Assembly: GCA_021324395.1 (NCBI GenBank)
Contig: JAJPJG010000011.1
Coordinates: forward strand, 124,001 to 188,000
From: Spartobacteria bacterium
GTDB taxonomy: Bacteria; Verrucomicrobiota; Verrucomicrobiia; Chthoniobacterales; Chthoniobacteraceae
Reading direction: 5' to 3'
Length of the DNA stretch: 64,000 nt
The position numbers and the translations under genes were made by a program. The notes under the pieces are model-generated. The model worked only from the letters and a program-made list of their open reading frames with translations, did not search any database and was not told the origin of the DNA. Numbering within the stretch: position 1 is the stretch's first letter; each line of letters starts with the position of its first letter. Shown here piece after piece: positions 18,282 through 26,953 of this stretch.

Positions 18282-18662
18282 ATGAACCCAAGCCAAAACA
18301 TCATAACCCTGAGATTCGTCACTGAGGAGGACTTCCCCTCGGAAGTTCTCCAGTCCCAAAACGCCGTCCTTGTCGCATTCTGGGCACCGTGGAGCAAGCC
18401 CTGCCGTGTCATTGATCCGGTGCTGCTGGAGATCGCACGAAGCTGCGCCGGCAAAGTCCAAGTCGTGAAACTCAATGCCGACGACAATCCTAATCTCAGC
18501 CTCTGCTTCGGAGTGCAGCACATTCCGACTCTTCTTTACTTTGAGGCTGGTAACTTGCGAGGCCAGCTCGTCGGCACAGTTAGCAAGGAAGCTATCCTAA
18601 CCCTACTATCACGAAACAACGAAGCCGGACATGCCTCTACGGAAAAAGGAGAAACTCTATGA
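18282..18662 (+). CDS. thioredoxin-like protein lacking the nucleophilic cysteine (WSKPC)
   Basis: The 126-residue protein has the thioredoxin fold signature: V-L-V-A-F-W-A-P-W-S-K-P-C at residues 29-41 and the cis-proline region H-I-P-T-L-L-Y-F. In place of W-C-G-P-C it reads W-S-K-P-C: Ser38 replaces the attacking cysteine and only Cys41 remains. Standard dithiol reduction is therefore unlikely; a monothiol, chaperone-like or sensing role is possible. There is no signal peptide, so it should be cytoplasmic. It is the first gene after the sigma-54 promoter and overlaps the TolC-like gene in ATGA (18659-18662). Base composition from here to about 20.1 kb is lower in G+C than in the flanking genes. 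Confidence 0.85.
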   Translation: MNPSQNIITLRFVTEEDFPSEVLQSQNAVLVAFWAPWSKPCRVIDPVLLEIARSCAGKVQVVKLNADDNPNLSLCFGVQHIPTLLYFEAGNLRGQLVGTVSKEAILTLLSRNNEAGHASTEKGETL

Positions 18663-20086
18663 TGCGCTTGTTAACTATAGCCATAGCTATCCAGGTTCTA
18701 GCTTTCCCATTCGGATCCTTCTGCGCCACCGGTGTAGAGTCTCCCGAGCTAACACAGCCACTCTCCAAAGTAGAAGCGCTGAACCTTGCAATAGCTAACA
18801 ACGGAACGATTCGTCAGGCTCGAAAGGAAGTCGAGGCAGCAGCGGGAATAGCTATCCAGACGCGAGCTATCCTTTTCCCGAAGCTCATAGGTAGGGCGGG
18901 TTATTCGGTAAGGCAGGACTCGCTCATTGAAGCGAACCGCAACCGCACGATCGCGCCGGTGCAAGTGGATGCTCCGGCAATTCCAGCGCTCGGACTTGGC
19001 GCTAATACGTTTTCCATCGGCGGCGGAGAAACTCCTAAAGTGAACAACCAGGCTTGGGATGCAGACATCCAGATCGTGCAATCCATCTACGAAGGTGGAC
19101 GGATGCTATCCGCCGCGCGAACCGCACGCTTAATCCGCGAACAAGCGATGCTCGTATATCAAAGCACAGTCTCGGATACACTGCTCGCGGTTGCCAATTC
19201 CTACGACGACGCTGTGCGCGGGGCCAAGCAGGTGGAAGTGCGCGAGCAGCAAGTAAACTTTCTCACTAACTATCGCGATGACACCAAGGCGCGTTATGAA
19301 GCGGGAACGGTTGCTGAGTTTGATGTGATTCGCCAGGATGTTGAAGTTGCCAACGGCACGGCCAAGCTCGTTGAAGCTCAAGGAGACTACCGCATCGCCA
19401 AACAAAAGCTCGTTGAATTGCTCGGCTATAGCCTTCCTGCAAATATCACGGATAACCTTCCGCTAAGACTTGCCACGCCGCTAGTGGAGAGTCCTTATCC
19501 GCACGATCTCCCCGCAGCATTAGCTATGGCTGTCGATAACCGAACGGAAATTGCCGCTTTGGAAAAGGAAGAACACCTGCGCGACGAAGCGATCATCACA
19601 GCAAAGGCCGGAGCTAAACCTAGTGTGCAAGCTTTCGCTGGATACCAACTCACCAGCCGTGTCGAGACGCGCAACGCAGGAGACTACCTCAACGGCGCTC
19701 TTGCCGGCGTGCAAATGTCGTGGCCCATCTTTGATGGACTATTAACCAAAGGCCGCGTCGATGAAGCGAAAGCAAGACGCGGCAAGGCTTCCGAAGCAAA
19801 AGCCGAAACTAGCCGGATCATAGAACTGCAAGTGCGTTCCGCATGGAGCGAGCTGCGCACCGCACAATCTGTGGTGGCTGCGCAAACCGAGAATATCAAA
19901 AAAGCTGTCCGCGCGCTTGAGCTTGCGACCGACCGTTATAAGGCCGGAGTCGGCACTCAGATCGATGTGCTGAACGCTCAAACAGCGCTCACGGAAGCCC
20001 GTGGCTCTTATGTGGACGCGTTGCGTGACTACTCCGTTGCGCGCGCCACCCTCATTCGGGCCACGGGCGAAGATATCGAAAAATGA
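18659..20086 (+). CDS. TolC-family outer-membrane efflux channel
   Basis: The 475-residue product has a signal peptide (hydrophobic residues ~4-20) and two repeats of the outer-membrane efflux protein domain. In each, long helical stretches rich in Ala, Glu and Gln follow the pattern A-L-x-x-A-x-x-N (A-L-N-L-A-I-A-N-N near residue 40). The second contains Y-K-A-G-V-G-T-Q-I-D-V-L-N-A-Q-T-A-L-T-E-A-R, a highly typical TolC segment. It forms the outer-membrane duct for the adaptor and pump encoded next. It is coupled to the thioredoxin-like gene. Codons such as GCT and CTA are more frequent here than in neighbouring genes, suggesting transfer. Confidence 0.93.
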   Translation: MMRLLTIAIAIQVLAFPFGSFCATGVESPELTQPLSKVEALNLAIANNGTIRQARKEVEAAAGIAIQTRAILFPKLIGRAGYSVRQDSLIEANRNRTIAPVQVDAPAIPALGLGANTFSIGGGETPKVNNQAWDADIQIVQSIYEGGRMLSAARTARLIREQAMLVYQSTVSDTLLAVANSYDDAVRGAKQVEVREQQVNFLTNYRDDTKARYEAGTVAEFDVIRQDVEVANGTAKLVEAQGDYRIAKQKLVELLGYSLPANITDNLPLRLATPLVESPYPHDLPAALAMAVDNRTEIAALEKEEHLRDEAIITAKAGAKPSVQAFAGYQLTSRVETRNAGDYLNGALAGVQMSWPIFDGLLTKGRVDEAKARRGKASEAKAETSRIIELQVRSAWSELRTAQSVVAAQTENIKKAVRALELATDRYKAGVGTQIDVLNAQTALTEARGSYVDALRDYSVARATLIRATGEDIEK

Positions 20087-20141
20087 AACCGTAAACCTAA
20101 AGACACTAATGAACACTGAAACCTTAAACCTGAAGATTCTA

Positions 20142-21251
20142 ATGAAAATACTAAATCCTATTTATCCACTACCGTTCGGCATCGGACGCCTTGCTATTCC
20201 GATGGCCCTCGTGTTCCTGCCACTGAGCGCATGCAGCAAGAAGAAGGAGCTGACGCCGGTGGTTCGCCCGGTCCGCTCGATCGTGGTCGAAAAACGTGAG
20301 GTCGGAGATCCAAAGGTCGTGTCCGGCCATCTGCGCGCGCGCAACGAGGTCAGTCTCGCCTTCCGCATTTCTGGGAGAATCATCCAAAGAAAGGTGGGCG
20401 TCGGTGACATGGTTCAAGCCGGGCAGACGGTGGCGCTGCTGGATTCCGAAGTAGAACGTAACTCCCGAAACTCCGCGCAGGCCGACCTGGCCGCGGCGCA
20501 AGCCTCTCTTGACCAATCGGAAGCCTTTGAACGGCGTCAGAAGAAGCTGCTTGCCGAACGGGTGATCTCTCCCAATGAATATGATGTAGCCTTGCGGCAA
20601 CTAAAGACGACGCAAGCACAATTGGATGCGGCTCAAGCCCGACTTAAATCCGCCGAAGAACAGTTAAGCTACACGGAACTCAAATCCGATGACGCCGGCG
20701 TGATCACGGAAAAAGGGGCCGAGGTGGGCGAAGTCGTGCCGGCTGGCAAGATGGTCCTGCTAGTGGCGCAGCAAACCGGGCGCGATGCCGTTTTTGACGT
20801 GCCCGCCCAGGCTATTCGTGATGGCCTGTCTTTGGGTGCGCCAGGTGAGGTCTGGCTCGCGGACAATCCAGATATCAAGGTGGACGGCAAGGTTCGCGAA
20901 ATATCGCCGCAGGCCGATCCGGTCACACGCAACTATCAGGTCAAAGTCGAACTAGCCGATCCGCCACCGGGTATGTTTCTGGGAGCGACAGTCGTTGGGC
21001 GCCTGAAATTAAAGGCCCAGTCATTGATCGAGGTTCCTTCGTCAGCGCTCACGATGATCGAGGATAAGCCTGCGGTCTGGGTGGTTGATGCAAAGGATCA
21101 GCGCACACATCGACGGGAAATCGGCATCGAGCGCCATACGCCGGACTCAGTCATCGTGGCGGAGGGGCTAAGTTCGGGCGAAAGAGTTGTGACAGCCGGG
21201 GTCCAGGAACTCCATGAAGGTCAAACCGTGAAATTGTTAGGAGACAAATAA
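20142..21251 (+). CDS. RND efflux periplasmic adaptor (membrane fusion) lipoprotein
   Basis: From the ATG at 20142 the product has 369 residues; another in-frame ATG at 20109 adds eleven. A signal peptide ends in a lipobox L-P-L-S-A-C, so it is probably a lipoprotein. Then come the first beta-barrel/lipoyl half (V-S-L-A-F-R-I-S-G-R-I-I-Q-R-K-V-G-V-G-D-M-V-Q-A-G-Q), a helical hairpin rich in A-Q-A, the second lipoyl half (A-G-V-I-T-E-K-G-A-E-V-G-E-V-V-P-A-G) and a C-terminal domain with V-P-S-S-A-L. It links the inner-membrane pump to the TolC-like channel. The final TAA shares its last A with the pump gene's ATG (TAATG). Confidence 0.93.
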   Translation: MKILNPIYPLPFGIGRLAIPMALVFLPLSACSKKKELTPVVRPVRSIVVEKREVGDPKVVSGHLRARNEVSLAFRISGRIIQRKVGVGDMVQAGQTVALLDSEVERNSRNSAQADLAAAQASLDQSEAFERRQKKLLAERVISPNEYDVALRQLKTTQAQLDAAQARLKSAEEQLSYTELKSDDAGVITEKGAEVGEVVPAGKMVLLVAQQTGRDAVFDVPAQAIRDGLSLGAPGEVWLADNPDIKVDGKVREISPQADPVTRNYQVKVELADPPPGMFLGATVVGRLKLKAQSLIEVPSSALTMIEDKPAVWVVDAKDQRTHRREIGIERHTPDSVIVAEGLSSGERVVTAGVQELHEGQTVKLLGDK

Positions 21252-24200
21252 TGAAAGGCTTTAATCTCACCGAATGGGCGATACGCCATAAGTCGCTTTC
21301 CATCTACTTCATGTTGGTCAGTCTTGTGGCTGGAATTTCAGCGTATCTGCACTTGGGGCGCAATGAAGACCCTGAGTTCACAGTTAAGACGATGGTGGTC
21401 CAGACGCTCTGGCCGGGCGCGACCCAGGAAGAAACGATGCAGCAGGTGACCGATCGCATCGAGAAGAAGCTGCAGGATACACCTAATCTCTATTACTTGA
21501 AGAGCTATACCACCGCTGGATCCTCCACCGTATTTGTCTATCTGCTCGAGTCCACCCCGAAGAAGAATGTGCCGGATCTTTGGTATCAGGTCCGCAAAAA
21601 GGTCGGCGATATCGGTCAGACGCTCCCGCAAGGAGTCGTGGGGCCATTTTTCAACGACGAATTCGGCGACACCTACGGGATCATCTATGGTTTCATGGCA
21701 GACGGCTTCAGTCACCGGGAATTGCGCGATTACGCAGAAGAGGCCCGCTCGCGTTTGCTGCGAGTTAAAGATGTCTCCAAGGCCGAATTTCTAGGCACGC
21801 AGGACGAGCGTATCTATATTGAGTTCTCAACGCACCGCCTGGCCGAACTCGGCATGGATCGCATGGAGTTGATCAAGGCGCTTGTTACCCAAAACGCCGT
21901 AGTTCCATCCGGCGTGATCCAGACGAAGAATGAGGCCGTGCTCATGGATGTGACCGGACGGTTTGAATCCGAAAAGGACTTGCAGCAGGTCAATTTCGCC
22001 TTCGGCGGAAAGATGCTGCGCCTCGGCGACATCGCGACGATCACCCGCGGCTACGCCGATCCGCCGCAGCCGATGTTCCGCGTCAACGGCAAGGACGCCA
22101 TCGGCGTGGCGCTCTCGATGCGCACCGGCGGCGACATCATCGCCTTGGAAAAGAATCTCGATCACGTGATGGAGGAACTCAAAGCGGACTTACCCGTCGG
22201 CATCGAGACCTTTCTTGTCTCCAATCAGCCAAAGGTAGTTGAAGAAGCGGTTAACGAATTCATGAAGGCTCTTTGGGAAGCTATAGCGATCGTTCTCGTC
22301 ATTAGCTTTCTGAACCTGGGCCTGCGGGCGGGCTTGGTAGTGGCGACCTCGATTCCGCTGGTGCTGGCCATCGTGTTCGTCGTCATGCAAATCTTTGGGA
22401 TCGACTTGCAGCGCATCTCGCTGGGAGCACTAATCATTGCACTAGGGCTGCTCGTCGATGACGCGATGATCACCATCGAGGCTATGGTTTCCAAAGTAGA
22501 ACATGGCTGGGACTCGATCAAAGCGGCGATCTTTGCCTATGCCTCCACGGCTTATCCGAGGCTCACCGGCACGCTGGTGATCGCGCTCGGTTTCGTGCCG
22601 GTCGGTTTCGCAAAGAGTTCAGCTGGCGAATACACCTTCACGCTATTTGCGGTCGTCGTGATCGCCGTGCTCACCTCCTGGCTCGTCGCCGCTCTCTTCA
22701 CGCCGCTCATCGGGACGATGCTCCTTTCGCCTAAGGACGAAAACAAGAACAACGAGAAGCATAAGGGCAGCCATGGGGGAGGCGGACGCCTTCAGAGCCT
22801 TTATCGGAAACTGCTGCTCTTCACGATGCGTAACTCCAAAATGACGCTAACTGTGACGATCGTGATCTTCGGCGTGTCGCTGTGGCTGGCGCGGTTTGTG
22901 CCGAGCCAGTTCTTTCCCGCGTCGGACCGGCCGGAACTCGTGCTCGATCTTCGCCTGAGGCACGACGCCTCAATTTACGCATCGGATACGGCATCACGAA
23001 AGCTCGACGAAATCCTCCAGGGCGACCCCGATATTGTCCACTGGAGCTCCTACGTTGGGCGTGGGGCGATTCGATTCTATCTGCCGCTCGACGTGCAGCT
23101 CCAAAATGATTTCTTCGCTCAGACAATCATCGTCACCAAGAACCTGAAGGCGCGGGATCGGGTCAAACAACGCCTTGAGACTGCCCTTCAGGAAAAATTC
23201 CCCGAGGCGGTAGGACGTGTTTTTCCACTCGAGCTCGGTCCACCCGTGGGCTGGCCGGTCCAATACCGTGTCAGCGGCACCGATCTGCACAAGGTGCGTG
23301 AAATCGCCGACAAGCTGGCCGGGATCATGGGCGAGAGTCCCGACCTGCAAAAAGTGAACTTCAACTGGATGGATCCGATCCGCAAGCTAAGGATCCGCGT
23401 GAATCAGGATGAGGCGAGGCAATTGGGACTCAGCTCGGCAAGCGTCGCCCAGTTGGTCAACGCCGCCATCTCAGGCATCTCTGCGACTCAAGTGCGTGAT
23501 AGCATCTATCTGGTCGATGTAGTGGTGCGCGCCGAGGCGTCTGAACGCATGTCGCTGGAGACGATCCGGACCCTGAAGATTCCGCTTCCGAATGGACGCT
23601 CGGTGCCATTGAGCGAGCTGGCCAGCATTGAATACGCGCAAGATTTGCCCCTGATCTGGCGCCGGGACCGACTGCCGACCCTGACAGTCCAGGCCGAGCC
23701 GAGGGATGGCGTGCTGGCGGCAACTGCCGTGGCGCACCTCGCGGAAAAAGTTTCCGAGCTGAAGCGGCAACTACCGGTCGGCTACAAGATCGTCGAGGGC
23801 GGCAGCGTCGAGGAAAGCGCGAAGGGACAATCCTCCGTGCTCGCGGTCTTCCCGATTGTCGTCGTGCTGATGATTACGGTCCTGATGTTCCAGATGCAGA
23901 ATTTCAGCCGACTGTTTCTGGTCTGCAGCGTAGCTCCATTGGGCGTCATTGGTGTCGTCCTTGCGTTGCTAGTCACGCAAAGCCCGATGGGGTTCGTCGC
24001 GATGCTCGGCACCGTCGCGCTGGTCGGCATGATCATCCGAAACTCGGTCATCCTGGTTGACCAGATCGAAGTCGAGAAGGCAGCGGGACGCGCGGGTTGG
24101 GACGCCGTGGTCGAAGCATCCCTGGTGCGTTTCCGTCCGATCATCCTGACCGCGCAGGCGATGATCCTCGGTATGGCACCGATCGCGCCGACCGTCTTCT

Positions 24201-24355
24201 GGGGCCCCATGGCCTACGCCATCATGGGCGGCCTCGCAGTGGCCACCGTTCTGACGCTCATCTCGCTCCCATCGCTCTACATCAATTGGTTTAAGATCAC
24301 GGAGACCGCCCCTGAAAATCGGGCCGAGTCGCAAATCTTAACCAGTGCCAAATAA
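21251..24355 (+). CDS. RND-family efflux pump permease
   Basis: The 1034-residue protein has the AcrB/MexB plan: an N-terminal membrane helix, a large periplasmic loop, helices 2-6 with the proton-relay pair in G-L-L-V-D-D-A-M-I-T-I-E (near residue 400), helix 7, a second large loop, and helices 8-12. The helix-10 motif reads G-M-I-I-R-N-S-V-I-L-V-D-Q-I, where the essential lysine of AcrB (G-M-x-x-K-N) is an arginine. That variant occurs in a branch of HAE-type pumps and may alter proton coupling. A hydrophilic insertion rich in Lys, Asn, His and Gly (K-N-N-E-K-H-K-G-S-H-G-G-G-G) precedes helix 7. The substrate cannot be predicted. Confidence 0.94.
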   Translation: MKGFNLTEWAIRHKSLSIYFMLVSLVAGISAYLHLGRNEDPEFTVKTMVVQTLWPGATQEETMQQVTDRIEKKLQDTPNLYYLKSYTTAGSSTVFVYLLESTPKKNVPDLWYQVRKKVGDIGQTLPQGVVGPFFNDEFGDTYGIIYGFMADGFSHRELRDYAEEARSRLLRVKDVSKAEFLGTQDERIYIEFSTHRLAELGMDRMELIKALVTQNAVVPSGVIQTKNEAVLMDVTGRFESEKDLQQVNFAFGGKMLRLGDIATITRGYADPPQPMFRVNGKDAIGVALSMRTGGDIIALEKNLDHVMEELKADLPVGIETFLVSNQPKVVEEAVNEFMKALWEAIAIVLVISFLNLGLRAGLVVATSIPLVLAIVFVVMQIFGIDLQRISLGALIIALGLLVDDAMITIEAMVSKVEHGWDSIKAAIFAYASTAYPRLTGTLVIALGFVPVGFAKSSAGEYTFTLFAVVVIAVLTSWLVAALFTPLIGTMLLSPKDENKNNEKHKGSHGGGGRLQSLYRKLLLFTMRNSKMTLTVTIVIFGVSLWLARFVPSQFFPASDRPELVLDLRLRHDASIYASDTASRKLDEILQGDPDIVHWSSYVGRGAIRFYLPLDVQLQNDFFAQTIIVTKNLKARDRVKQRLETALQEKFPEAVGRVFPLELGPPVGWPVQYRVSGTDLHKVREIADKLAGIMGESPDLQKVNFNWMDPIRKLRIRVNQDEARQLGLSSASVAQLVNAAISGISATQVRDSIYLVDVVVRAEASERMSLETIRTLKIPLPNGRSVPLSELASIEYAQDLPLIWRRDRLPTLTVQAEPRDGVLAATAVAHLAEKVSELKRQLPVGYKIVEGGSVEESAKGQSSVLAVFPIVVVLMITVLMFQMQNFSRLFLVCSVAPLGVIGVVLALLVTQSPMGFVAMLGTVALVGMIIRNSVILVDQIEVEKAAGRAGWDAVVEASLVRFRPIILTAQAMILGMAPIAPTVFWGPMAYAIMGGLAVATVLTLISLPSLYINWFKITETAPENRAESQILTSAK

Positions 24356-24373
24356 CTCATTATTCGACTCATT

Positions 24374-25753
24374 ATGCACTCATCCATTCCCAATCCAGCG
24401 GTCCGCACCAGGATCGTAATACTCGGCGGCGGTTTCGCCGGTCTGTATTCAGCTCTGCATTTCGAAAAGACCATCGCCCGCGATCCCATGGTCGAAGTAA
24501 CTCTCGTCAGCCGTGAGAACTTTGTTCTCTTCACACCCATGCTGCACGAAGTCGCAGCCGGTGACATGGACTTGTCCGACATTGTCTGCCCGCTGCGACC
24601 TATGCTCAAGCATGTGCGTTTTCTGCAGGCGGACGTTGAGGACATTGATTTGGAAGCGCGGCAGGTGTCCCTGACTTATGGCGCGCATTGCGAGCGGAGG
24701 GTCGTAACCTATGACCACCTGATTATCGCGCTAGGGTCGGAAAGTAATTTTTTCGGTTTGCCTGGAGTTGGCGAACGCGCACTGACGATGAAGTCGATCG
24801 GCGACGCTTTCATGTTACGCAATCAGGCGCTGGCGATGTTGGAAATGGCCACTCTCACGGACGATGCTGACGCGCGACGCGGCATGCTTACTTTCGCAGT
24901 TGCCGGCGGCGGCTTTGCCGGTGTGGAAACAGTTGGAGCACTCAACGATTTCGTCCGCGAAGCGATCGAATACTATCCTGCGCTTTCCGAAGCCGAGCTA
25001 CGACTGGTTCTTGTTCATCCAGGCAAGGTCATCCTGCCGGAACTCAACGAAAATCTCGGACGCTACGCACAGGCGGAACTTGAATCGCGAAAGGTGGAAA
25101 TCCGCGGAGGCACGAGCGTCACTGCATTCTCCAACCACGGTATCGAATTAAGTAACGGCGGGACACTGGCAACGCAGACTCTTGTCTGGACAGCAGGCGT
25201 GACGCCGCCTCCGGTATTGCAAAACTTACCGGTTAAAAAAGAACGGGGACGCATCGTAGTTAACGAGACGCTGGAAGTGCCGGGCTTTCCTTGCGTGTGG
25301 GCGGTTGGCGATTGCGCATCGATTCCAAATGCCGGCACCGGCAAGCCGCATCCGCCAACCGCGCAGCACGCGTTGCGCGAAGCGGTGCGTTGCGCGAAGA
25401 ATGTGATTGCTGCGATTCGCGGCACCCAACCAGCGCCCTTCCGTTTTACGACTCTCGGTCAGCTCGCAACCATTGGCCATCACGCCGGTGTGGCTGAAGT
25501 TTTTGGGCTGCGCGTCTCCGGTTTTGTCGCGTGGTGGCTGTGGAGGACAATCTACCTCGCGAAGCTGCCGACCTTCCGGAAAAAACTGCGCGTGGCATTG
25601 CGATGGACGTTCGACTTTGCCTTTCCAAGAGATCTCACGCAGCACGTAACACTGCATGGCATCGATCGAGTAAGTCAGTTATTGGCGTATGTCCGTCAAC
25701 ATCCTGTAAGCCCGCCGCCAGCCGCAGCCGAACCAGTCTCCGCAACACGATAA
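24374..25753 (+). CDS. type II NADH dehydrogenase-like flavoprotein
   Basis: The 459-residue protein has two dinucleotide folds: FAD site I-V-I-L-G-G-G-F-A-G-L-Y-S-A (residues ~13-26) and NAD(P)H site F-A-V-A-G-G-G-F-A-G-V-E-T (~175-187), plus the late FAD motif V-W-A-V-G-D-C-A (~310). After the second fold come P-P-T-A-Q-H-A-L-R-E and a C-terminal amphipathic/hydrophobic segment (F-V-A-W-W-L-W-R-T-I-Y-L) as in membrane-bound NDH-2. It would oxidise NADH and reduce quinone without pumping protons. It begins 18 bases after the RND pump gene, which suggests cotranscription, an unusual pairing of efflux and respiration. Confidence 0.85.
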   Translation: MHSSIPNPAVRTRIVILGGGFAGLYSALHFEKTIARDPMVEVTLVSRENFVLFTPMLHEVAAGDMDLSDIVCPLRPMLKHVRFLQADVEDIDLEARQVSLTYGAHCERRVVTYDHLIIALGSESNFFGLPGVGERALTMKSIGDAFMLRNQALAMLEMATLTDDADARRGMLTFAVAGGGFAGVETVGALNDFVREAIEYYPALSEAELRLVLVHPGKVILPELNENLGRYAQAELESRKVEIRGGTSVTAFSNHGIELSNGGTLATQTLVWTAGVTPPPVLQNLPVKKERGRIVVNETLEVPGFPCVWAVGDCASIPNAGTGKPHPPTAQHALREAVRCAKNVIAAIRGTQPAPFRFTTLGQLATIGHHAGVAEVFGLRVSGFVAWWLWRTIYLAKLPTFRKKLRVALRWTFDFAFPRDLTQHVTLHGIDRVSQLLAYVRQHPVSPPPAAAEPVSATR

Positions 25754-25757
25754 GCTT

Positions 25758-26096
25758 ATGGAACACGAAAATCTCAACATTAAAGAACTGATGGAATCGC
25801 GGCGTCACGCCATCGAGCAATCATTGCGCACGATCAGCGTGGCGGAGCTAAAATCGCTCGGGAACAAACTTTTCCCCAGCACGGATCATCCATGGTCGGA
25901 AACATTCTCCAATCTCATCGATGATCCTCACGGCGGCACCTTCTATCACGGCAATACCGATGATCACGTCGAGGTTCTCTATTGCCATGACAAGGATATG
26001 GGCCTTTGGTTTATCCCGGGAGTTGGCAAAGGCAGGCTGCAACCGGAAGAGCTGAAGATCATGAAAGAAGTCGTCGAAGCGCGACGTAACAACTGA
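25758..26096 (+). CDS. unknown 112-residue protein at the end of the efflux operon
   Basis: I do not recognise this protein. It begins 4 bases after the NDH-2-like gene and is the last gene of the run before convergent ftsY (stop codons 5 bases apart), so it probably belongs to the sigma-54-driven operon. The N-terminal half is helical (L-M-E-S-R-R-H-A-I-E-Q-S-L). The middle has many His/Asp (P-H-G-G-T-F-Y-H-G-N-T-D-D-H-V-E-V-L-Y-C-H-D-K-D), which could bind a metal, and the end is a charged helix (P-E-E-L-K-I-M-K-E-V-V-E-A-R-R). It has no signal peptide or membrane helix. Confidence 0.75.
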   Translation: MEHENLNIKELMESRRHAIEQSLRTISVAELKSLGNKLFPSTDHPWSETFSNLIDDPHGGTFYHGNTDDHVEVLYCHDKDMGLWFIPGVGKGRLQPEELKIMKEVVEARRNN

Positions 26097-26101
26097 CTTG
26101 G

Positions 26102-26947
26102 CTACAACATCTGCTCGATGAATGCCCGTCCGTCGAATGGCGCGAACTGATCGATCTTTTCGCCGGTGCCGATGAAGCGCGTCGGGATGCCGAGTTCGTT
26201 TTGAATGGCAATAACGACGCCGCCTTTACCGCTGCCATCGAGTTTTGTAACGATGACGCCGGTGAGTCCGATCGCTTGATGAAACTCGCGCGCCTGAGCG
26301 AGCGCGTTACTGCCGGTCGTGGCATCGACGACGAGCAGACTTTCGTGCGGCGCGGCTTCGTCGTGCTTGGCGAGCGTGCGCTTCACTTTGTTTAGCTCGG
26401 CCATAAGGTTGCTTTTCGTGTGCAAGCGCCCGGCGGTGTCACAGAGCAGGAATTCGACATTTTTTTTGTCGGCGGCGACATAGGCGTCGTAGCAAAGCGC
26501 GGCCGGGTCGGCGTTGTATTGACCTTTGATCATCTCGACGTCGATACGTTCCGCCCAGATGCCGAGTTGCTCGATCGCCGCGGCGCGAAAGGTGTCTGCG
26601 GCGCAAAGCATCACCGAATGGCGTTTCGATTTCAGCCAATGCGCGAGCTTCGCGGTCGAGGTGGTTTTGCCGGTGCCATTGACTCCAACGACCATGACTA
26701 CTTTCGGCTTGTTCGGAAATGGGCGCAGGTCTGCGCGGTCGAGCGGGAGAACCCGCGCCACCTCATCACGCGTGACTTCGATCACGTCATTGGCTGTGAT
26801 TTTTTCGCGCTGCCGCAACGAGCCGAGAATCTTCATCGTCATCGGCACGCCGAGATCCGCACGAATCAGCGTCTCCTCGAGTTCGTCCCAATCAACGGGC
26901 TTCGCCGCAAACTTCTGGATGATGTTTTTAAAAAAACCGATGGGCAT
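26102..26947 (-). CDS. ftsY: signal recognition particle receptor FtsY
   Basis: The 281-residue protein contains the NG domain of the SRP GTPases: a helical N domain (W-D-E-L-E-E-T-L-I-R-A-D-L-G-V), G1 G-V-N-G-T-G-K-T-T (P-loop), D-T-F-R-A-A-A-I-E-Q-L (insertion box/G2), D-T-A-G-R-L (G3) and T-K-L-D-G-S-G-K-G-G (G4 and closing loop). The acidic A domain of E. coli FtsY is missing; membrane binding then rests on the short N-terminal helix F-F-K-N-I-I-Q-K-F. It docks SRP-ribosome complexes at the membrane. It follows nusB after 6 bases. Confidence 0.95.
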   Translation of the reverse strand: MPIGFFKNIIQKFAAKPVDWDELEETLIRADLGVPMTMKILGSLRQREKITANDVIEVTRDEVARVLPLDRADLRPFPNKPKVVMVVGVNGTGKTTSTAKLAHWLKSKRHSVMLCAADTFRAAAIEQLGIWAERIDVEMIKGQYNADPAALCYDAYVAADKKNVEFLLCDTAGRLHTKSNLMAELNKVKRTLAKHDEAAPHESLLVVDATTGSNALAQAREFHQAIGLTGVIVTKLDGSGKGGVVIAIQNELGIPTRFIGTGEKIDQFAPFDGRAFIEQML

Positions 26948-26953
26948 GTTGGT

